From contig CM066982.1 in NCBI GenBank assembly GCA_033977485.1, forward strand, positions 14,437,218 to 14,501,217: a stretch of 64,000 bases of DNA, given 5' to 3'. Under the pieces are notes generated by a model. It searched no databases, was not told the DNA's origin, and was given only the letters and a program-made list of their open reading frames with translations. The translations under genes were made by a program, and so were the position numbers. Numbering within the stretch: the first letter of the stretch is position 1; every line of letters starts with the position of its first letter. Of the stretch, positions 45,861-56,658 are shown piece by piece. This DNA is from Hydrangea macrophylla. Lineage: Eukaryota; Streptophyta; Magnoliopsida; Cornales; Hydrangeaceae.

Positions 45861-48096
45861 AATCGGTGCACTTTTGCTTAAGTGATTTTTTTTTAGAGTT
45901 TTATTAAGTTTAGTATACCATTTTTTTTGGTCCGCCATAAGAGTCCTACAATAGTACAATTTAATAACAACATTAGGAATGACCCCATTGTCACATCATT
46001 TAAGAATCACTTTTAGGATAGAATTTGAGAAGCATAATACTACTCTTTTAGGATTGGCTCATATTGGTTTTGTTTTTATATTAATATATATATAAATATA
46101 TATATATATACATATATATACACACATATACGAACAACACCACATTAATCACCAAATTTAATACAACGTCATATTTACCTTTTATGTGTGTGTATATATG
46201 ACTTATGCGCACAGTTTAGCACACTTGTAAAGAAAAAAAAAACCTACCACTTATATAACATAAGCTTAATTACAGTGAAGAAAAGAAACAAAAAAGAAAT
46301 AAGATATATAGAGCAATGCCATGCTTATCAAATTTTGTATTCCAAATGGTTTATAAACTCACGTGGTAGTAGGACTACTTTTAATAATGGTAGGATCACT
46401 TCAAAATCCTCCACTTAAAATTAAGTGAAATTCACTGCCACGCATGTTTTTGAAAAACTTGGATTACAAAATTTAGGAAGCATAGCATTATTCAAGAAAA
46501 TAAGATGAAATAGTAAAATAGTTAGGAATAGTATTTACTACCTGGGGAACTACATATATATTTCCTGTGAAATAATGGTATGGATCTCAAATTTATATCT
46601 CAAAATTTGGTTCAGCACCGATCCCCTTAAGTGTTTCAAGCTTTTTCAATCGGTGCAGTACTTTTGCTCAAGTGATTTTTTGATAAAGTTTTAATAAATT
46701 TGGTATGCCATTTTTTTTTTGGTCCGTCTATAAATCAAAAGTCCTACAATAGTACAATTTAATAAAAACATTAAAGTGTTATAAAAAAAGTACTAAAAAA
46801 ATAACAACATTAAAGTATTTTTTTTCCTTCACAATTACTATATGGTCAGTGGCCTCAAAAGAAGAAAAATTGACTCACGTTGGACCTGAAATTAATTTTT
46901 CCCCCTTTTTTTAGCACACTTCTATGATTAGGAATTGACATCCATTAATCTAACATTCACCTTGATTTTGGTTTGGGATTATTAATCGGTGCACTTTTGC
47001 TTAAGTGATTTTTTTTAGAGTTTTATTAAGTTTAGTATACCATTTTTTTTGGTCCGCCATAAGAGTCCTACAATAGTACAATTTAATAACAACATTAGGA
47101 ATGACCACATTGTCACATCATTTAAGAATCACTTTTAGGATAGAATTTGAGAAGCATAATACTACTCTTTTAGTATTGGCTCATATTGGTTTTGTTTTTA
47201 TATTAATATATATTAATATATATAAATATATATACATATACGAACACCACATTAATCACCAAATTTAATACAACGTCATATTTACCTTTTATGTGTGTGT
47301 ATATATATATATGACTTATGGGCACAGTTTAGCACACTTGTAAAGAAAAAAAAAAACCTACCACTTATATAACATAAGCTTAATTACAGTGAAGAAAAGA
47401 AACAAAAAAGAAATAAGATATATAGAGCAATGTCATGCTTATCAAATTTTGTATTCCAAATGGTTTATAAACTCATGTGGTAGCAGGACTACTTTTAATA
47501 ATGGTGGGATCACTTCAAAATCCTCCACTTAAAATTAAGTGAATTTCACTGCCACGCGTGTTTTTGAAAAACTTGGATTACAAAATTTAGGAAGCATAGT
47601 ATTATTCAAGAAAATAAGATGAAATAGTAAAATAATTAGGAATAGTATCTACTACTTGGGGAACTACATATATATTTCCTGTGAAATAATGGTATGGATC
47701 TCAAATTTAGATCTCAAAATTTGGTTCAGCACCGATCCCCTTAAGTGTTTCGAGCTTTTTCAATCGGTGCAATACTTTTGCTCAAGTGATTTTTTGATAA
47801 AGTTTTAATAAATTTGGTATGCCAATTTTTTTTGGTCCGTCTATAAATCAAAAGTCCTACAATAGTACAATTTAATAAAAACATTAAAAGTGTTATAAAA
47901 AAAAGTACTAAAAAAATAACAACATTATAGTATTTTTTTTTCCTTCACAATTACTATATGGTCAGTGGCCTCAAAAGAAGAAAAATTGACTCACGTTGGC
48001 CCTGAAATTAATTTTTTCCCCCTCTTTTTAGTACACTTCTATGATTAGGAATTGACATCCATTAATCTAACATTCACCTTGATTCTGGTTTGGGAT
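45861..48096. repeat. Tandem duplication, two 1.12-kb units
   Basis: Unit 1 (45861-46983) and unit 2 (46984 to about 48096) are collinear throughout, offset 1123 bp, with scattered substitutions and microsatellite length changes. Each unit itself starts with, and holds again about 785 bp later, a block of about 115 bp (AATCGGTGCACTTTTGCT... then AGTCCTACAATAGTACAAT), giving four copies at 45861, 46648, 46984 and 47761. No coding capacity. Confidence 0.9.
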
Positions 48097-48419
48097 TTTT
48101 AGTTTAGTAGACTTCTATGATTAGGAATTGACATCATAATCACCAAAGTTTGTTTTAAATTTTTTATGTTTTTTGTTCCAATTGTTGCTTCATAACTTTG
48201 CGCACTAACTTGAGCTAAACTTGTAGGTATGTATTTATATATATATATATTTACTTTGTTTTAGAGATTAGTAATCTTTTTCTTTCTTTTTTTTTTTTTT
48301 CCGCTAGAATAGTAAATTGGATTTATTTACCAACTTGCAGTGCAATTAAGAATTTAGCTTTTGTTCATTATTCTGTTTTCTTCCCTCCAAACTAAACTCT
48401 TATCTTTCCTTTCTTTTAT

Positions 48420-48595
48420 GGGTTTTGCTAACATGTGCACTAAGGGCATATGTTAAAGTTCTAAAAGTGGAAATAAATAAGGGGTACATTGTGGGCTTCA
48501 GTGTTCGGTGTATGGTTCAGTGTTTGTCTCCCTTATGTATTTCCACTTTTGAAATCTTAACATACACCCTAAAAAAACACATGTTAACAAAACCC
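48420..48595. mobile_element. 176-bp Mutator-like MITE with 9-bp TSD
   Basis: The TIRs begin GGGTTTTG(C/T)TAACATGTG and continue about 65 bp including TCCACTTTT. The exact duplication TTCTTTTAT lies at 48411-48419 and 48596-48604. The 9-bp TSD and long TIR indicate a Mutator-derived MITE. Confidence 0.88.
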
Positions 48596-48711
48596 TTCTT
48601 TTATTTATCTTTTTTATTTGCATGGAAAGAAATCAATCTTAATACGTGAATGGCTATTGGATTGTGTTAGGCTAACCTAATTTTTTGTTAGGATAATGAC
48701 AATGAGAGTAA

Positions 48712-48955
48712 AGGTCTGTTTGATAAAACTGAAAATTAAGTACTGAATTTCAAGTACTGTAAATTTTAAACGATTGAAATTGCAATAATGAAAACAGTGT
48801 TTTAAGTATTGAAATAGAATTCATTCAGTGATTATTTTCAGTAAAAAATTTTCACTATCTTCTCATTTAAATGGTACATTATCAAACGCATTGAAAAATA
48901 ATAAGTGCTAAAACTTTTCATTTTCAGCACTTAATTGAGTTATCAAATACACCCT
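48712..48955. mobile_element. Foldback repeat with TTTGATAA ends (hAT-like?)
   Basis: Left AGGTCTGTTTGATAAAACTG and right TTATCAAATACACCCT are imperfect inverted ends, with AAGTACTGAA-type inner repeats. No clear target duplication. A related single end lies at about 18278. Confidence 0.45.
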
Positions 48956-48956
48956 C

Positions 48957-49110
48957 AGTCTTTGGGCACAAACACGGTCCACAAACACTACAATGTGTCT
49001 AGCCCTCTCCTCTGTGGACCCCATAGTGCAATGGACCCCAACAGGGGAGAGATATACACATTGTGGTATTTATAGATTGTGTTTGTGAGATTTGTTTGTG
49101 TCCAAAGACT
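48957..49110. mobile_element. Foldback MITE, AGTCTTTGGGCACAAAC ends
   Basis: Inverted ends AGTCTTTGGGCACAAACA and TTTGTGTCCAAAGACT pair, with inner ACTACAATGTGT against ACACATTGTGGT. It shares the TTTGG(G/A)C(A/T)CA word with the repeats at 53480 and 57419. TSD not clear. Confidence 0.6.
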
Positions 49111-50025
49111 TATTCAATGACAATTGTGATTTTCAAAGTAAAAGCTTCTCTAAAACATATTAATTTTTTTACTTAGCTGATACTCAACCATTCGAGTGGA
49201 TATCTCTCTCTATATATATGGAGAGAAATGCTAAACCCACTACATTCTACAGCATATCTAAAAGAAGCACATGTTTTTGACAAAAAAAATTTCATTTGTT
49301 ACTCAAATATATTTTCGTGGTTCTTATGTTAGATGGTTGTCCATGAGAGTCATAGTAATTAGATTAAAACTATAAAAAGTTTTGTTTATTGGAGACGCAG
49401 AGTTGTTAGTATGGCCCCTAAGAAGAAGAATTTGGAATTTTTTTTTTTTGGTACTCACTCTTCCATCAAGTTGGAAATTAAACTTCTGTGTAAGTTGTAA
49501 ACTACTAAAAAAAATTATTAATTGACTTTTTGAAACATAAGAACCCAACTGATACTCAGCTACTAGATTACAAGATTTCATTTTTGTTCTTTTTCCTACC
49601 ATCTTTTGATTCCTATTTTTTTCCCTAATGTTGGCCCATCCCACCTAATAATTATACGTTTATTATTATTTTTTCTCACATATCTATAACTATAATCTAT
49701 CTATGTATATCAGAAATTTGTAATCATCTATTTATGTATATCAGAAATTTGTAATCTAAGTATACCAGCCCCTTAAATGTTTTACAATTTTTTATTTTTA
49801 TTTTTATTTTTTTTCCAGACTGTTAGTTCTAATGAGCCCTAATAAACCATAAGGCATATTGTTTTGTTTTTTGATTGTTTCTTATTCTTTTTTTGCCCAA
49901 CTACTTCTAATGAGTGAATATTAATAAAACATTAGTCCTACTTTCTTCTTCTTCTTCTTCTTTTTTTTTCCTTAATGGACTCTATTTTCCTCCTTTGTCT
50001 GATGTTCCTAATATTTGCTTTCCTA
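49111..50025. other. AT-rich intergenic stretch, no gene seen
   Basis: Only poly-T tracts and a short tandem duplication of about 32 bp (TATATCAGAAATTTGTAATC at about 49708 and 49739). Confidence 0.5.
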
Positions 50026-50026
50026 T

Positions 50027-50095
50027 TACTCCATTCGTCCCAAAATAAGTGTGGACGTTTTCTTTTTTGGATGTCCTAAAATAAGTGTCCATTTT
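50027..50095. mobile_element. Stowaway-like MITE end
   Basis: TACTCCATTCGTCCCAAAAT followed by AAGTGT closely matches the plant Stowaway consensus start CTCCCTCCGTCCCAAAAT after a TA. A second CCTAAAATAAGTGTCCA lies 40 bp on. The opposite end is not found, so it is a fragment. Confidence 0.6.
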
Positions 50096-50589
50096 TAAAA
50101 ATAAATTACAAAGTTTAATAAATTTCCTATAATAACCTTACAATAAAGACAAAGAATCATTTGAGTAAATTGAAAATACAACCTATGAAATTTTACGAGT
50201 CTAAATAGCGACCCAAAACTACCCGAGTGATTAAAAATTTAATCAAAACACCTGTGTTTTGAACACAGACCGAGTAACACGTGTCACAACTCTAATCGAC
50301 TAAAATTGACCTTAGTTAAATAATCTAACCTTGGATAGCAAAATATCTAATTATATATAGTATATTATATCACAAACAATTGTTTATTAAATGATCATGT
50401 TCTATTACTGAATTATAACACCCTATTTTAAGTTAAGGGTATATTTGATTTATAGATTTAGTGAGAAGGAAAAAAAAACTGAAGAAACTGCTTAAAGAAA
50501 ATATTGAGGAGAAGAAAAATTTCTTTGCTAACATTCAATATGTCAATACAAGACCAAACGTGATAGTACATCTACGGCTAGGCAAAGGT

Positions 50590-51920
50590 ACCTATTTTCC
50601 TTTCTGTACCTATTTTCTTTTATTTTATCACTCAAATTTGTTTACTTTTTAATTGCTATTTGAGTCTTCTATTGTTTTAACTGTAATACGTTATTTATAC
50701 GAACCATTTTATAAAGTTAATAATTTAAAGCGCCAATATGGTATGTTAAAAATTGAAATAGCGTGGCAGCCAATTTGAGTCTTCATTGGAATTCATCTTG
50801 TATAAAGTTAATAATTTAGAGCAACCAGTATATTATGTTGGAATTCAATTAGCATGACATTTTCAATTGATACCTTTTTTCATTTATTTTATCACTCAAA
50901 TTTGTATAGGTTTTAACTGCTATATGAGTCTTCTATTGTTTAATTGCAATACGTTGGAAATTTAAATAGTGTGACATTTTCACCTAGGCTCGCCTTCATC
51001 GAATTCATCCAGGGCTCATATTTTTGGCCAATTTTAGATTTTTTATTAGCTTTGAGGTAAATTTTAGCAGTTTCACTTTAGTCCAAAAATGTACCTTTTT
51101 CTTTTCTTTCATCACTCAAACTTGTATAGGTTTTAATTGCTATTTGAGTCTTATATTGTTTGAACTGTAATGCGCTATTTATACGGACCATTTTATAAAG
51201 TTAATAATTTAGAGCAGTCAATATGTTATGTTAAAAATTCAAATAACGTAGTCTTCTATTGTTTAACTGTAATTCGTTGGAAACTTAAATAGCTAGCATG
51301 ACATTTTCACTCAGGCTCGCCTTCATTGAATTAATCTAAGGTTAATATTTTTGGCCAATTTTTGATTTTTTTATCAGTTTTGAGGTAAATCTTAGCAGTT
51401 TCACTTTAATCCAAAAATGTACTTTTTTTTTCTTTTCCTTTTATCACTAAAACATGTATAGGTTTTAATTGCTATTTGAATCTTCTATTGTTTGAACTGT
51501 AATACATTATTTATGCGGACCATTTTATAAAGTTAATAATTTAGAATAGCTAGTATGTTATGTTGGAAATTCAAATAACGTGACATTTTCACCTAGGCTC
51601 GCCCTCATTGGAATTCATCTTTTATATAGTTAAATAATTTAGAGCATCCAGTATATTATGTTGGAATTCAAATAGTATGACATTTTTACCTAGGCTCGCC
51701 TTTATTGAACTAATCTAGGGCTAAATATTTTTGGCCAATTTTAGATTTTTCATCAATTTTGAGGTAATTGCTATTGGAGTCTTATAATATTGTTTTAACT
51801 GTAATATGTAGAATTCATCCAAGACTAATATTTTTGGCAAATTTTAGATTTTTCATTAGTTTTGAAGGAAATCTTAACAGTTTCACTTCATCCAAAACCA
51901 CAAGAGTTAAATATCCACTT
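50590..51920. repeat. Degenerate tandem array, unit about 333 bp
   Basis: The phrase TTTTAATTGCTATTTGAGTC and its followers TATAAAGTTAATAATTTAGA, GGCTCGCC and TTTTTGGCCAATTTT recur in fixed order four to five times (starts near 50631, 50892, 51113, 51446, 51769). The cleanest step is 333 bp; other steps (261, 221) reflect internal deletions. No coding capacity. Confidence 0.8.
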
Positions 51921-53079
51921 TTGAAGCACAGGGAGGGTAAAGTGAAATTAGGCCTAACCATGACGGGTAAAATGTAGTTAACCCTTTTATCAATCCAAAA
52001 GAAAGTATTTATTTATTTAAGATCTTCATTAGTCATCAAGTGCTATAACATTTAAAGTAATTGAACACCACATTTAAGAGTCATAACATTATCCAATGAA
52101 GTGTGAATAAAGTACTTGGATAACAAACAGTGTAGGAGTGTCATTTTCTATATCTAGGATCACATGGTAACTCATATAATAATCTCGAACAATCTTATAA
52201 GAATTGCTTTTACAAATCCAAAACATCAAGAAGATCAATATAGGGCCTGATGGTTAGTTACATCAAACAAAAGTGATTTTTTAATTGTCCAAAAGACAAT
52301 TATGCTATTGTGTTGTATAACCTTTTTTTTTCCTCTCTATTAGTACATAATTTTAATTGTATAAAAAAAAATGAATTAGTTCATTAAAAAATCAAGTATT
52401 GAATAAGTAGTATTTAAATATGGTGATTGAAAATCTACTTCAAATTACCGACAAATGGCAAAGATTTCTCACCAAATAAACGAATCATTGTTCAATCACT
52501 TGAACGGGTGGAAGACTTGGGACCTATTATTATTGAAGACGATGAAAACATCCAAAGTTACAAGAAAAGGAAACAAAGACCAGAGAAAGGTGATAGAAAA
52601 GAAGAAACGCGCCGTGAAGAATAAAATCAAAATTGAAAAGGAATAAGTTTTGAATATATATATATATATATATATAAGCATTTTGCTATAGTTTTTAGAG
52701 TTTCTTTACTAGAGGATATTTCCAAATTTATGCTATAATAAACAAGTATTTTATATTGCTTTCTTCTGTGAGAATAACATATTTTTTCCTTCTTGCTTAC
52801 ACTCAATTATTCATCAGTCACCTATACATAATTATGAGTGACAACTAAGATTTTAAATTTAGCTCATTGTGATGATCTTATTATAGATCATATTCATGGT
52901 TCTGTACTTTCATTAATTGTACTTTTTATTTCTCCTTTCTAGTATTCCAATTGCCTTAATTTTTAGTCCATATCACTATTTCAATCAACTTACTTTTGAG
53001 TTATGACTAAACTTTTATTTTTACTTATTTTTACTCATAGTAGTTGCAATTCCAAAAAAGAAAACTGTCTTTAATAACT
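51921..53079. other. AT-rich stretch, no gene seen
   Basis: Poly-A/T and a TA microsatellite (about 52655-52676). Short Lys-rich frames near 52430-52645 show no known domain. It may be the interior of the Helitron ending at 53131. Confidence 0.4.
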
Positions 53080-53131
53080 ATTTTAACAATATGAGCACCA
53101 ACTACGTGCATCGCACGTATAGTATTACTAG
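53080..53131 (+). mobile_element. Second Helitron 3' terminus
   Basis: TACGTGC (53103-53109), ATC loop, GCACGTA (53113-53119), then 8 nt and CTAG at 53128-53131, followed by T. Same architecture as the end at 68-96 with a different sequence. The 5' TC end was not located; the tandem array at 50590-51920 may lie inside the element. Confidence 0.65.
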
Positions 53132-53479
53132 TATATATATATATATATACACACACAACACACGGCACACACATCCCAATTGGCTCAAGGCCAAGATAGT
53201 TAAGGCAGTAGTGACGCAGTACTAGAACAGCTAAACATTGAAATGAACCAAAATTTAGGAAATTTAAATGAAGCCTGAAAAATATAAGTTGATGGGTTAG
53301 AACTCTGTGTCTGTGTACCTAAGATTTAAGCAGTTCAAAAATAAACAATCTATCACCAAAAGTAAAGTGTTAATCCAAAAAATTAAAAAGGGTTGAATAA
53401 GCCAATTCATTTTGCAGAAATGTTAACTAAGCATGCATTGTGAACTTGAATATACCCATCACAAAAGGAAAACACAAAG

Positions 53480-53609
53480 GGTAATACTTGGGAAACACCA
53501 AAAGACACAATTTTTGGGACTCAACCCAAGAGACTGTGGGGTCAGTGACATCACACGCATCTTTTGGGTCCCAAAAGTTGTGTCTTTGGGTGTGTCCAAA
53601 TCTTTACTC
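53480..53609. mobile_element. 130-bp foldback MITE in DRP4 3' flank
   Basis: Inverted arms include CCAAAAGACACAATTTTTGG and CCAAAAGTTGTGTCTTTGGG, with outer GGGTAATACTTGG against CCAAATCTTTACTC. Flanks AAACACAAAG (to 53479) and AAACACAAAAG (from 53610) form a 10-bp-type duplication. The paralogous flank at about 58650 lacks the insert, which acts as an empty-site reference. Confidence 0.75.
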
Positions 53610-53674
53610 AAACACAAAAGATTCAAAATACCATAAATCAAAGAAACAAACACCAAATTTCAAATATTATAATC

Positions 53675-53767
53675 CTAGTCACCATGAGTAGCAATCCTGT
53701 CCATAACCTGAGCCACAGCCTCCTTTGATTCCTTCAGCAACTGTATACTCTTTGTCAATCTCGAACG
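53675..53767 (-). other. Relict 3' extension of the DRP4-like frame
   Basis: Thirty sense codons and a TAG stop lie in frame after the TAG at 53768. The content (SIQLLKESKEAVAQVMDRIA) is the expected dynamin effector-domain C-terminal helix. It is read only if the TAG is suppressed. Confidence 0.75.
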
Positions 53768-55741
53768 CTATCCAGCAACAGACGGCGATTCCTCTAGCAT
53801 CCTCTCTATCCCACCACCATAAGGTCCCATTAAATCATTCACTATCTCCATTTCCATTTCCTTGTTCACAAGATTTTTGACACTGAAAAGCAAATGCAGT
53901 GCCACTGAGTCCACAAGCCTCCTCAAAACAATCTTCCAATAAGCAGTCATTCTCATTTTCATATCAAAGGCTTGTTGAATCACCACTTGATGGTTTCTAA
54001 GGTGACTAATTTCAATTTCTCCGAATCCATCAATTGTTATCTTCGAATGCCTTGAATGGTACTCCATAATTTCCATGAATTCCTTTTGCTTCTCCATTAG
54101 CTTACTCCACATGGTCATATACTCCGGATTACACGTATAATCAGTAAGTTTTTCCATTTCAACAATTTCCATCACCCTATCAATGGCCTTTCCCTTCATT
54201 TTCGCGATTAAGTTGTTGGCAGCTCGTCTTGTAGACGATTGAAGTTGTGGGTAGTTTTCGGAATGATGCAGTAAAACAGAATTCACTACAAATTCTATGT
54301 AGCTCCATAATTTCTCCACAAATTCAACTGGGGTGGCTGATATTTCTTTGACTTTTCTGTGCAGTACAGTGAGGAATGCCGTTCTAGGGAGAAAATTAGG
54401 CAATCCAATGCCTTTCGATTCCTCCAAAACACGAATTTCCTCCATCAAGAAATTGTCAGCCGAGTCCTTTTCATTGCTCTTCGATTGAAGATCTTCCAAG
54501 TACTTGTTAAGCATCTCCGCCAAACGGGCAGTGCAGTGCATTTCATTGTCATCTGGGTACTCATCAAATTCCCCACAAAGAAGGACCTTCCTCAACGATT
54601 CCTTTGCCGAACCAAGAATTCCCATGAAAGCAGCCATTGCTTCAGCAATCGAGGTCAAATTCCTAGGCATTTTGGAAAGTTCTGCCATGTTGTTACTCAA
54701 TTTCTCATTGATCTTTCTCACAATCTCAGGCAAGCACCTTGATATAATTGTTGCTTGAATGTGAACCAATTTTGTAGCCAAAACCGGAATACCCACCATG
54801 GACTTGTCAATTTTCGACAAAAGTTGATGATTTTTAAATAGAAACTCTTCTTCGATTCTCGCATCTTCATAGGACTCATTGCCAATACGATTCCTCACAC
54901 ATACATAACCGAGTCCTATATTCACATCATCAGCAGTAACTTTCTCAAGCAATCCTTCAGGGGCTTTATCAGCTTTTGTCACAACCGCGAGAGTCCTCTC
55001 ACCCGTCTTGTCCACGCGCTGAGACATACGAATAGATTCGCATGTCGGAAAATCCACAGTTGCAGATAATACATTCAGTACTATACTCTCTTCAGGCTTT
55101 ATATACTCCATTATTATATCCGATATTTGCTCGTAAATATCTTCCGGCTGTCCATGAACTGGAACTCTTGTGATTCCCGGTAAATCAACCATCGTTAGAT
55201 CAGGAACACCATTCTTTTTCACTACAAGTGTTATTGGTGTATTTGAAATTCCTTTCCCATTTCCAGCAATCTCATCGGTAGCAAGATTTATTGAATCCGC
55301 TATGTTTGATTCATCGGTAGGCATTGTTTTGCCTTGAAACTCCAAGTAAAGCTCTGATGATTTTGAATTGGGTTGGTTTTGTAGCCTCATAATCAGAGGG
55401 ACTCTTGTGCAAATGCCTTGGCCTCTGGGTAGACTTATACCAGCAAGTGACTCAAGAACACTAGATTTGCCTGATGATTGGTCTCCCACGACCACTATAG
55501 TTGGAAGTTGAATACCTTCTTGCATTACTTTAAGGTGTCGGAGCTCGTCGATTGCATCGAGAAGTGGTCTGATACGATCGTTGTACGATGAAACGATAGG
55601 GGCTTGAATTGGTGTATATGTTTCTTCTTGAGCAGATAAGTACTGTTCTTGATCAGGAATGTCCGAGGAGGGGTTGACATTCTGCTGAATTAGTGATGTT
55701 CTCTTCTTTGAGGAAGCTTGCTTGCCATGTTGTCCAGCCAT
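53768..55741 (-). CDS. DRP4-like dynamin-related GTPase, C-terminally shortened
   Basis: An intronless 657-codon frame starts MAGQHGKQASSKK. Residues 56-330 form the dynamin GTPase domain: P-loop GDQSSGKSS (86-94), switch-I Thr near 112 (CTRVP), DLPG (186-189), TKAD (255-258) and a VRNR-type G5 region (282-285). Residues about 340-550 are the middle/stalk region and about 555-657 the GTPase effector domain. There is no PH or Pro-rich domain, as in Mx-like plant DRP4 proteins, which are often intronless. The family self-assembles and acts on membranes; the role of DRP4 in plants is poorly known. The end is a TAG in GGA-TAG-CGT. The same frame then runs 30 codons more to TAG at 53675, with RLTKSIQLLKESKEAVAQ, matching the paralog, so the last helix appears lost by a nonsense change. 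Whether the product works is open. Confidence 0.9.
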   Translation of the reverse strand: MAGQHGKQASSKKRTSLIQQNVNPSSDIPDQEQYLSAQEETYTPIQAPIVSSYNDRIRPLLDAIDELRHLKVMQEGIQLPTIVVVGDQSSGKSSVLESLAGISLPRGQGICTRVPLIMRLQNQPNSKSSELYLEFQGKTMPTDESNIADSINLATDEIAGNGKGISNTPITLVVKKNGVPDLTMVDLPGITRVPVHGQPEDIYEQISDIIMEYIKPEESIVLNVLSATVDFPTCESIRMSQRVDKTGERTLAVVTKADKAPEGLLEKVTADDVNIGLGYVCVRNRIGNESYEDARIEEEFLFKNHQLLSKIDKSMVGIPVLATKLVHIQATIISRCLPEIVRKINEKLSNNMAELSKMPRNLTSIAEAMAAFMGILGSAKESLRKVLLCGEFDEYPDDNEMHCTARLAEMLNKYLEDLQSKSNEKDSADNFLMEEIRVLEESKGIGLPNFLPRTAFLTVLHRKVKEISATPVEFVEKLWSYIEFVVNSVLLHHSENYPQLQSSTRRAANNLIAKMKGKAIDRVMEIVEMEKLTDYTCNPEYMTMWSKLMEKQKEFMEIMEYHSRHSKITIDGFGEIEISHLRNHQVVIQQAFDMKMRMTAYWKIVLRRLVDSVALHLLFSVKNLVNKEMEMEIVNDLMGPYGGGIERMLEESPSVAG

Positions 55742-55766
55742 CTTTGGAGAGAGAGAGAGAGAGAGA
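55742..55766 (-). promoter_or_regulatory. CT-rich 5' UTR before the DRP4-like ATG
   Basis: On the minus strand a (CT)n run of about 18 nt ends CCAAAG directly before the ATG at 55741. Pyrimidine-rich leaders of this kind are common in plant 5' UTRs. The sense-strand GA repeat is length-unstable. Confidence 0.6.
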
Positions 55767-55814
55767 TGGCTTTTGTATATTTGGATTAAAAAAAAAAGGT
55801 TTTGGTTTAGGTTG

Positions 55815-55822
55815 TATTTATA
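55815..55822 (-). promoter_or_regulatory. Putative TATA box of the DRP4-like gene
   Basis: TATAAATA on the minus strand, about 75 nt upstream of the ATG. A start about 30 nt downstream would give a leader of roughly 45 nt holding the CT tract. Predicted from sequence only. Confidence 0.5.
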
Positions 55823-55987
55823 AGGGATAAAAGATCCATTTGTAGAAATGCTGCTGATCTATCCAACGTTTGGTATCTCAAGACCAACTTTTGGTATATT
55901 TCATGAGGTTTTTGAAGTGGCTCATTAAAGTTGGAAACATGGGAATTTTGAAGATTCTAACTAACTTAAGTAATTTTCCCTCTTCAT

Positions 55988-56068
55988 GGTCTTTAAGGCT
56001 CTATTTGGTTCATGAATATATATATATATATATATATATATGGTCTTTAAGGCTCTATTTGGTTCATT
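55988..56068. repeat. 28-bp direct repeat flanking (AT)n
   Basis: TGGTCTTTAAGGCTCTATTT and eight following bases (GGTTCAT) occur at about 55988 and 56041, separated by a TA run. It may be slippage around the microsatellite. Confidence 0.8.
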
Positions 56069-56400
56069 GGAAAACATTTTTCTTTGTTCAGTTATCAAGA
56101 AAATAGGAAGGAAGATAATGTGGTGGAAAATAAATCAAATATTTTGAATTTATGAGTCACCTTTCTCCCTTTTATTTTATTTTTTTTCCAAGTTACAATA
56201 ATAGTTTGAAGGTTTTATAAATTTTAATGTTATTTAAGCATAAAAAAAAATACAAGGGATCGAATCCTTGCTCGTTTTCTTTTCCTTAAATAATTCCACA
56301 AACCAAACAAAGCATAGACTATAAGGACTGCAAGGACTAATTTGACATTAGATATCCATGAAGGGTCAGCCCTAGTGCATTTATAATTATATTATATATT
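56069..56400. other. Intergenic, no feature seen
   Basis: AT-rich sequence upstream of the DRP4-like gene (minus-strand sense). No element recognised. Confidence 0.4.
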
Positions 56401-56658
56401 GCGTAAATATCACCTACCTCCCCTGAGATTTGGCCTTAATGCATATACCTCCACTCACGTTTCAGGCTTCTCACTTACCTTCCTTATTTCTAAATTTTAG
56501 TATAAATTTCCCCCCTCCCTTTAACAAATCATTAGAAAAGTTAAGGGAATCTAACCCTAAAATTCATAAATAAGGAAGGTAAGTGAGATTCCTAAAATGT
56601 GAGGGGAGGTATGTGTATTAAGGTCAAACCTTAGGGGAGGCAGGTGTTATTTATCCTT
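56401..56658. mobile_element. 258-bp foldback MITE with about 100-bp TIRs
   Basis: Left GCGTAAATATCACCTACCTC and right CAGGTGTTATTTATCC pair, and the match continues through CACTTACCTTCCTTATTT against AAATAAGGAAGGTAAGTG. It sits in TA-rich sequence, so a target duplication cannot be fixed. Confidence 0.8.

Noticed and set aside
54359..54758. 127- and 84-codon frames on the + strand
   Set aside because: They are antisense shadows of the DRP4-like coding region.
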